Origin: Hydrogenophaga sp.
GTDB taxonomy: Bacteria > Pseudomonadota > Gammaproteobacteria > Burkholderiales > Burkholderiaceae_C
Assembly (NCBI GenBank): GCA_030684755.1
Contig: JAUXXN010000215.1
Span: forward strand, 1-9,801
DNA: 9,801 bases
Direction of reading: 5' to 3'
The translations under genes and the position numbers were made by a program. The stretch's first letter is position 1, and each line of letters opens with the position of its first letter. Positions 5,855 to 9,801 of the stretch are shown in pieces. The notes beneath the pieces were generated by a model that made no database searches, was not told the DNA's origin, and saw nothing but the letters and a program-made list of their open reading frames with translations.

Positions 5855-7177
5855 ATGTTTCAAGTCAATGTTGGGAGCGTAAATCTGCAAAATCTCCAAT
5901 TATTTGCTGATGCTTTTGTCCTTTGTGCCACCCGACTCTGGCGGGTGTTGCGCGTTGGGATGTTGTTGCTGTTGAGTATTTTTCAGTCACTCGCATGCGC
6001 GGCAGATCCTGCGGGAAATGTCGGGTCTGCAGACGCTGCCAGTGAACAACGTCTGCGCCAGTTCATGGCGCGGCAGTTGCCCTCAACCGCAACGGCGGTT
6101 GAACTGGGCGGTGCTGGAGTGGTGGAGGGCTTGGTGCTGGATCCCGAGCGGCAGCAGGCACGTGCAAAGCTGATCCAAGCGGGAGAGGACGCGCTGGCCC
6201 GGCGCGATCTGGCCGCCGCTGTACAAGCGTTTGAAAGCGCTACTTACATTCAGCACGGTGCCGACACCGATACGGCACTTGCCAGGGCCTATATCCAAGG
6301 CGGTCAGTACCAGCGGGCGCTGGCGTTGGGCGCGCACATCGCAGGCGTGCACGCTGATGTATCGGGCGGTGCTGCGTTGTATATCTGGCTGTTGCATCTG
6401 GGTGGGCAGCCCGCTATGGCTCAGCGCTTGTTACAGACCACCCAACAGCGCTTTCCCGACCATGCCTTGTTGTCGCTGGTTCAGCAGCAATTGGGCCAAG
6501 CCAGTCCACAGGCTGTTGGCGCTTTGTTGCAGCCGCCCTCCCGATTGGCTCCTTATGGTGACAGCCATGGCTTGCCAAGCACGGCCCGTGTCGTCGGCAC
6601 TGCCATGCTGCTGCGCAACGGTATCAGCGCCTTGGTGCCCGCTGCTTTGCTCCCACGGATTGGACCCCTGTGGTTGCGCAATGGGCTGGGGCAGTTGGCG
6701 CAAGCCAAGCCAGGCTGGCGTGTGCTCACCCCCGATGTGGCGCTGGTGGAGCTGACCACTCTTCTGGACGTTGCCGAAGACCAAGGCATCTCCCCTGGCG
6801 ATCCATTGCCCGGAAGTCGTGCCTACACGGTTGAGTACGTGCCGTCGTCCGCCCACGCAAACCCGGCTTGGCCCGTGTTGCGTTCTGGCACGTTGGGTCA
6901 ACCGTTGGCCGTGGCGGGCGGTGGACCTTTGTTTGATGCATCGGGCCGCTTGATGGGCATGGCGCTGGGCGTTGGCATCGGCCAACCTGTGTGGATGGGG
7001 CTACCTGCGCTGGAGAGCGTTTTGCAATCTGATGGCGGGACAGCTCCCTCCAGACCTTTCGGTCCTGTGGTCGAGGCCGACCCGCGTGGGCGGGATGCGG
7101 TCTACCAAGTCTATGAATGGAGCTTGAAAACCGCCCTTCAAGTCATCACTGTGCCCAACTTGGAAGGTGGGCGGTAG
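5855..7177 (+). CDS. Exported helical-repeat protein with degenerate trypsin-like domain
   Basis: 440 aa. A hydrophobic segment (about 35-47) ending 'ACA' before A50 looks like a signal peptide. The start is uncertain: ATG 5855 gives an unusually long N-region, while GTG 5945 or ATG 5960 would give a normal one; none has a good ribosome site. Residues about 105-225 are alpha-helical and TPR-like ('AGEDALARRDLAAAVQAFES', then 'YIQGGQYQRALALGAH'). Residues about 245-390 follow a trypsin/HtrA-type pattern: 'GTAMLLRNG' (248-256), 'DVALVEL' (294-300, the usual Asp strand) and 'GGGPLFDASGRLMGMALG' (355-372, the usual GNSGGP site). The Ser is replaced by Gly and no His follows the first strand, so proteolysis is not expected. 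It may be a periplasmic scaffold or binding protein. It is divergent from the deacetylase pair, suggesting a joint envelope role (inference). Confidence 0.72.
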   Translation: MFQVNVGSVNLQNLQLFADAFVLCATRLWRVLRVGMLLLLSIFQSLACAADPAGNVGSADAASEQRLRQFMARQLPSTATAVELGGAGVVEGLVLDPERQQARAKLIQAGEDALARRDLAAAVQAFESATYIQHGADTDTALARAYIQGGQYQRALALGAHIAGVHADVSGGAALYIWLLHLGGQPAMAQRLLQTTQQRFPDHALLSLVQQQLGQASPQAVGALLQPPSRLAPYGDSHGLPSTARVVGTAMLLRNGISALVPAALLPRIGPLWLRNGLGQLAQAKPGWRVLTPDVALVELTTLLDVAEDQGISPGDPLPGSRAYTVEYVPSSAHANPAWPVLRSGTLGQPLAVAGGGPLFDASGRLMGMALGVGIGQPVWMGLPALESVLQSDGGTAPSRPFGPVVEADPRGRDAVYQVYEWSLKTALQVITVPNLEGGR

Positions 7178-7354
7178 CGCGTTAAAAGCTTGAATGAATG
7201 CGGCGCTGGCCTTTTACAACACAGTCTATGTGCGACAGAGCACCGACAACGGCGCCCCAAACCCGCAAGCTGCGCAGGTGGGTTTCTTGGACGCTGCGGG
7301 CCATCCGCAGCCGAAACCCATCCCACTTCTTTTGATGGCCACGGAGCCCCCACG
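7178..7354 (+). promoter_or_regulatory. Leader of the DUF4398/OmpA operon with motif-like site
   Basis: A 177-bp gap without a supported gene. TGTGCGACAGAGCAC (7229-7243) matches the motif copy at 1354-1368 at 10 of 15 positions, sharing TGTGCG, an A at position 9, G at 12 and AC at 14-15. It lies 111 bp before the start codon. AAACCC (7259-7264) and GGGTTT (7280-7285) could form a short hairpin. ACGGAG at 7341-7346 is the ribosome site of the next gene. Confidence 0.35.
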
Positions 7355-7780
7355 ATGAATACTTCTTTCAAACCCGTCACCCCATCCGCCACCCCACAGC
7401 CCGGCACCGCGCGCAGCAACCTGCCTTGGCTGACGGTGGTGGTACTGGCCGCCGCAGCGCTGCAAATGGGTTGCGCCAGCCTGCCCGCGCCCACCGAGCA
7501 AATGGCGGTCACCACCGCTGCGCTGGCCAGTGCTGAACGCGCCGGCGCCGTGGCGCTGGCACCCACAGAGATGGCCCTGGCCCGCGACAAGCTGGCCCGC
7601 GCTAACGCCTCCATGGTGGAAGAGAAATTTGAGCGTGCCCGCATGCTGGCCGAAGCCGCGCTGGTGGACGCCCGCCTGGCCGAAGCCAAGGCGCGCAACG
7701 CCCAGGCCGCCCAAGCCGCCACCGAACTGCGCGAGGGCAACCGCGTGTTGCGCCAGGAACTGGAACGCGCCGCCCAATAA
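7355..7780 (+). CDS. DUF4398 domain-containing putative lipoprotein
   Basis: 141 aa. A hydrophobic segment (about 24-37) leads to C40 in 'LQMGC'. This suggests a lipoprotein, but the lipobox is imperfect: Q at -3 and Leu one position early. The mature part (about 45-141) is a helical, Ala-rich DUF4398-type domain ('ALARDKLARANASMVEEKFE', 74-93, then 'ARMLAEAALVDARLAEAKAR', 95-114) ending in a charged coiled coil. The start at 7355 is supported by ACGGAG 8 nt upstream. It is the first gene of an operon with an OmpA-type protein whose N-terminus carries the same domain, 49 bp downstream. The function is unknown; such pairs are common in Comamonadaceae. A structural outer-membrane/periplasmic role is likely (inference). 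Confidence 0.85.
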   Translation: MNTSFKPVTPSATPQPGTARSNLPWLTVVVLAAAALQMGCASLPAPTEQMAVTTAALASAERAGAVALAPTEMALARDKLARANASMVEEKFERARMLAEAALVDARLAEAKARNAQAAQAATELREGNRVLRQELERAAQ

Positions 7781-7829
7781 CGGGCCGCCCAGCATCCCCA
7801 CCGCCCACCCCTTTTCTGAAAGAACCCCC

Positions 7830-8783
7830 ATGAAAACATCCCACCTGACCGCCTTGTCCGCCATAGCCCTGGCCGTGTTGGCCGGCTGCAGCAGCGTGCC
7901 CCAAAACAACGCCCAGCTGGAGCAGGCGCGCACCGCATACCGCGACGTGCAGGCCGACCCGCGTGCGCAAAGCCACGCTGGCCCCGACATGAAGCTCGCC
8001 AGCGACGCCATGAGCCAAGCCAACGCCGCCTGGGGCCGCGAGGAAGACGAAGCCCAGGTCAACCACTTGGCCTATTTGGCTTCGCAGCGCGTGGCCATCG
8101 TGCGCGAAACCATGGACATGAAAACCGCCGAAGCCATGGTGGCCAGCGCCGGTGCCGACCGCACCCAGGTGCAGCTGCAGGCCCGCACCCAAGAGGCCAA
8201 CGCTGCCCAGCGCAGCGCGAGCGCGGCCCAGCAGGCCGCCACCGCCGCCGAAGTGCAAGCGGCCACCGCCGAGCGCAACGCGGCCGCAGCCCAGCGCAGC
8301 ACCGACATGGCGCGCAGCGAATCGGCCCAGGCCCAGCAACAAACCCAACTGGCCATGGAGCGCAACCGTCAGCTCGAAACCCAGCTGAAAGAACTCAACG
8401 CCCAGCAGACCCCGCGCGGTTTGGTGGTCACGCTGGGTGATGTGCTGTTTGACGTGAACCGCGCCGAGCTCAAGCCCGGTGGTCTGCGCCTGGTGGACCA
8501 GCTGGTGGCGGTGCTGAAAGAGTTTCCGCAGCGCAACGTGTTGGTGGAGGGCTTCACCGACAGCACCGGCGCCGACAGCTACAACTTGGTGCTGTCGGGC
8601 CAGCGCGCCGACGCCGTGCGCACCGTGCTGCTGCGCCAGGGCATTGACAGCGCCCGCGTGACCGCCCGTGGTTACGGCGAGTCCTCGCCCGTCAGCAGCA
8701 ACGCCACCGCAGCCGGCCGCCAGATGAATCGCCGGGTCGAAATTGTGTTGTCGGACGACAGTGGCCGCACCGTGGCGCGCTGA
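7830..8783 (+). CDS. OmpA-family lipoprotein with DUF4398 and coiled-coil regions
   Basis: 317 aa. Lipoprotein signal with lipobox 'LAGC' (C20). Residues about 24-105 form a DUF4398-like helical domain ('QLEQARTAYRDVQADPRAQS', 29-48, then 'LASDAMSQANAAWGREEDEA', 56-75). Residues about 105-192 are an Ala/Gln-rich coiled coil in which 'AAQRS' recurs exactly 28 residues apart (125 and 153), four heptads. Residues about 197-307 are an OmpA C-terminal peptidoglycan-binding domain: 'VLFDVNRAEL' (205-214), 'VEGFTDSTG' (239-247, D244), 'LSGQRADAV' (255-263, R259) and 'NRRVEI' (300-305). D244 and R259 correspond to the diaminopimelate-binding pair of the family. The protein probably tethers the outer membrane to peptidoglycan. 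It is co-transcribed with the DUF4398 lipoprotein; only a weak ribosome site (AAAGAA) is seen before the ATG. Confidence 0.93.
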   Translation: MKTSHLTALSAIALAVLAGCSSVPQNNAQLEQARTAYRDVQADPRAQSHAGPDMKLASDAMSQANAAWGREEDEAQVNHLAYLASQRVAIVRETMDMKTAEAMVASAGADRTQVQLQARTQEANAAQRSASAAQQAATAAEVQAATAERNAAAAQRSTDMARSESAQAQQQTQLAMERNRQLETQLKELNAQQTPRGLVVTLGDVLFDVNRAELKPGGLRLVDQLVAVLKEFPQRNVLVEGFTDSTGADSYNLVLSGQRADAVRTVLLRQGIDSARVTARGYGESSPVSSNATAAGRQMNRRVEIVLSDDSGRTVAR

Positions 8784-8784
8784 T

Positions 8785-8851
8785 CAGACCGCTAGGCACC
8801 CCAAACCCCACCCGTTGCGCGGGTGTAACGCTGCGGAATTCGTACGGTCTG
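8785..8851 (+). terminator. Possible nested-hairpin terminator of the OmpA operon
   Basis: The inner stem is 6 bp with a 5-nt loop (8809-8825) and the outer 7-bp inverted repeat is at 8785-8791 and 8845-8851. No T tract follows either stem, so intrinsic termination is uncertain. The position directly after the stop codon favours a 3' end or processing structure. Confidence 0.3.
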
Positions 8852-9065
8852 CCCAAGCCCGGATTCCAAGCATGCAGCCAGCCCCACACCCTGGGCGGCG
8901 AGGCCAAACCCGACCGAAGCACACAACCGCCGGTCGCCGTTTGCCTGCATGCAGTAATATCAACTTCTTACATATAAATAGGTCTGCTAGCCCAATTCCC
9001 CAAGCCAAGCGGGTGCGCGGTGCTCCAGATCTGAACGCCTCAGGGAATTCAAAACAAAACGCCAG

Positions 9066-9081
9066 CGTTGCGCGCGCAACG
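9066..9081. repeat. Perfect 16-bp palindrome before the sensor gene
   Basis: CGTTGCGCGCGCAACG is fully self-complementary. It ends 17 nt before the ATG at 9099. It could be an operator for a dimeric repressor or a hairpin near the translation start. No Shine-Dalgarno is visible between it and the ATG. Confidence 0.6.
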
Positions 9082-9098
9082 TTCACAGCCGCCGCCAC

Positions 9099-9801
9099 AT
9101 GACTTCCTTGATCGTCCGCGTGGGTATCCGACCCATTCTGTGGGGGTTGTTTGTTGCCAGCATGGCCGCCTGCGCCCTGGCCTGGGTGGGCTCAGCGATG
9201 TTTGCCGATGGGCGCATGCACCGAACCATTGAGCGGGAGCAGGCACAGGCCCAAGTACAGGCCCAGCTGACCAGCGCCCATTTGAACCAGCAACTGGCGC
9301 AGGCGCGCAGCATTGCTGCCACCGTGGCCCAGTACCAAAACATTGAGACGGTGCTGAGCCGTTTCGGCCCAGATGTGCAAGCTTCCACTTTGCCGTTGCA
9401 AGAGCGTGGCGACCTGTGGCGTCAAGACCCGGTGCTCCAACCCCTGGCCCGGCGCATGGCGCACATGGTGGACATGTTTGGCCTGGCCTCGCTGTGGGCC
9501 ACCAATGCCGCTGGCGATACCGTCATGGAGGGCCACGCCGCAGGATTGCAGCCTTTTACCGGCACCAACTACGCAGACCGCGCCTATTTCAAAGCCGCTC
9601 AACAAGGCCAGGACGGGAGCCAGTTTGCGTTTGGCCGAACCACCAACATCTACGGTCTGTATTTTTCTTCACCGGTGCTGGTCGATGGCCAGTTTGTCGG
9701 CATGGTCGGTGTGGGGCTGGCTGTGTCCAAACTCGGCTCGACCATCGAACCGGCGAACACCCTGGTCACCGACGATCTGGGCGTGGTCGTGCTGGCCCAC
9801 G
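9099..9801 (+). CDS. Membrane sensor with dCache-type periplasmic domain (5' part)
   Basis: The frame is open from the ATG at 9099 to the window edge (234 codons), so the C-terminal output domain is missing. Residues about 12-34 are a transmembrane helix. Residues 40-70 are a Gln-rich helix ('EREQAQAQVQAQLTSAHLNQ', 46-65). Residues about 75-234 match a double-Cache sensor of the DctB type: 'GLASLWATNAAGD' (128-140), 'GTNYADRAYFKAA' (155-167), 'FAFGRTTNIYGLYFSSPV' (176-193) and 'GQFVGMVGVGLAVSKL' (197-212). Such proteins bind small ligands, often carboxylates, in the periplasm and drive a histidine kinase, GGDEF/EAL or chemotaxis domain; which one cannot be told here. ATG 9099 is the only plausible start nearby because no ATG, GTG or TTG is in frame in the preceding 70 bases. 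It lacks a visible ribosome site. Confidence 0.85.
   Translation, partial: MTSLIVRVGIRPILWGLFVASMAACALAWVGSAMFADGRMHRTIEREQAQAQVQAQLTSAHLNQQLAQARSIAATVAQYQNIETVLSRFGPDVQASTLPLQERGDLWRQDPVLQPLARRMAHMVDMFGLASLWATNAAGDTVMEGHAAGLQPFTGTNYADRAYFKAAQQGQDGSQFAFGRTTNIYGLYFSSPVLVDGQFVGMVGVGLAVSKLGSTIEPANTLVTDDLGVVVLAH

Larger units (their letters stand above)
8784..9098. other. 315-bp intergenic region with inverted repeats
   Basis: No supported gene; a 104-codon open frame on the minus strand has no recognisable content and no ribosome site. Just after the OmpA stop, CAGACCG (8785-8791) and CGGTCTG (8845-8851) form a 7-bp inverted repeat enclosing an inner hairpin, CACCCG (8809-8814) with CGGGTG (8820-8825). 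A 10-bp palindrome, CTGCATGCAG, is at 8945-8954. An AT-rich patch (8955-8981, with TATAAA at 8973-8978) could hold the promoter of the sensor gene. A 16-bp palindrome is listed separately. Confidence 0.5.

Noticed and set aside
5735..5899. Upstream extension of the lipoprotein gene to 5899
   Set aside because: It would place the lipoprotein signal 55 residues inside the protein and overlap the divergent gene; the ATG at 5734 has AAGGGGG at good spacing.
8205..8300. Short DNA repeats in the OmpA gene that resemble tandem repeats
   Set aside because: They encode Ala/Gln/Arg coiled-coil heptads and are explained by protein repetition, not by a mobile or CRISPR-type repeat.
7602..8348. Minus-strand frame of 248 codons, Gly/Leu/His-rich
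   Set aside because: Antisense shadow of the Ala-rich DUF4398 and OmpA genes; such frames are expected in high-GC coding DNA.
8784..9098. Minus-strand frame of 104 codons in the OmpA/sensor gap
   Set aside because: No recognisable domain, no ribosome site, and its sequence covers the inverted repeats; not supported as a gene.

Overview
The window looks like chromosomal DNA of a GC-rich beta-proteobacterium, most likely Burkholderiales/Comamonadaceae. This is inferred from codon usage and from the gene types present: a Crp-like regulator of the 'GVRR' type, CsbD, and a DUF4398 lipoprotein followed by a DUF4398-OmpA protein. No rRNA, tRNA, CRISPR array, transposase or integrase was seen.

Left part (1-2009): a Crp/Fnr-type regulator (+), a small CsbD-family stress protein (-) converging on it across a shared hairpin terminator, and a short membrane fatty-acid hydroxylase (+) divergent from csbD. 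The csbD/hydroxylase gap holds a perfect 11-bp inverted repeat. Its arms are part of a longer motif (about TGTGCGYTRBCRAAC) that also occurs twice upstream of the regulator gene, with a weaker copy upstream of the OmpA operon. This suggests a local regulon.

Middle part (2043-7177): an envelope module of visibly lower GC. Two tandem minus-strand paralogues overlap by ATGA. Each joins an amidotransferase-like domain, a NodB-like polysaccharide deacetylase domain and a C-terminal beta domain. The second gene product (secreted) keeps the metal-binding residues. The first (a predicted lipoprotein) has lost both motif-2 histidines, the motif-3 arginine and the late histidine, so it looks like a pseudo-enzyme. 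Divergent from them, across a strongly AT-rich 120-bp gap, is an exported protein with helical (TPR-like) repeats and a trypsin-like fold that has also lost its catalytic residues.

Right part (7355-9801): a two-gene operon of a DUF4398 lipoprotein and a DUF4398/coiled-coil/OmpA lipoprotein that probably anchors to peptidoglycan. It is followed by a 315-bp gap with several inverted repeats, then the 5' part of a membrane sensor with a dCache-type periplasmic domain, cut by the window edge.

Overall the region is about the cell envelope and stress. The most unusual content is the active/inactive deacetylase pair facing a pseudo-protease.
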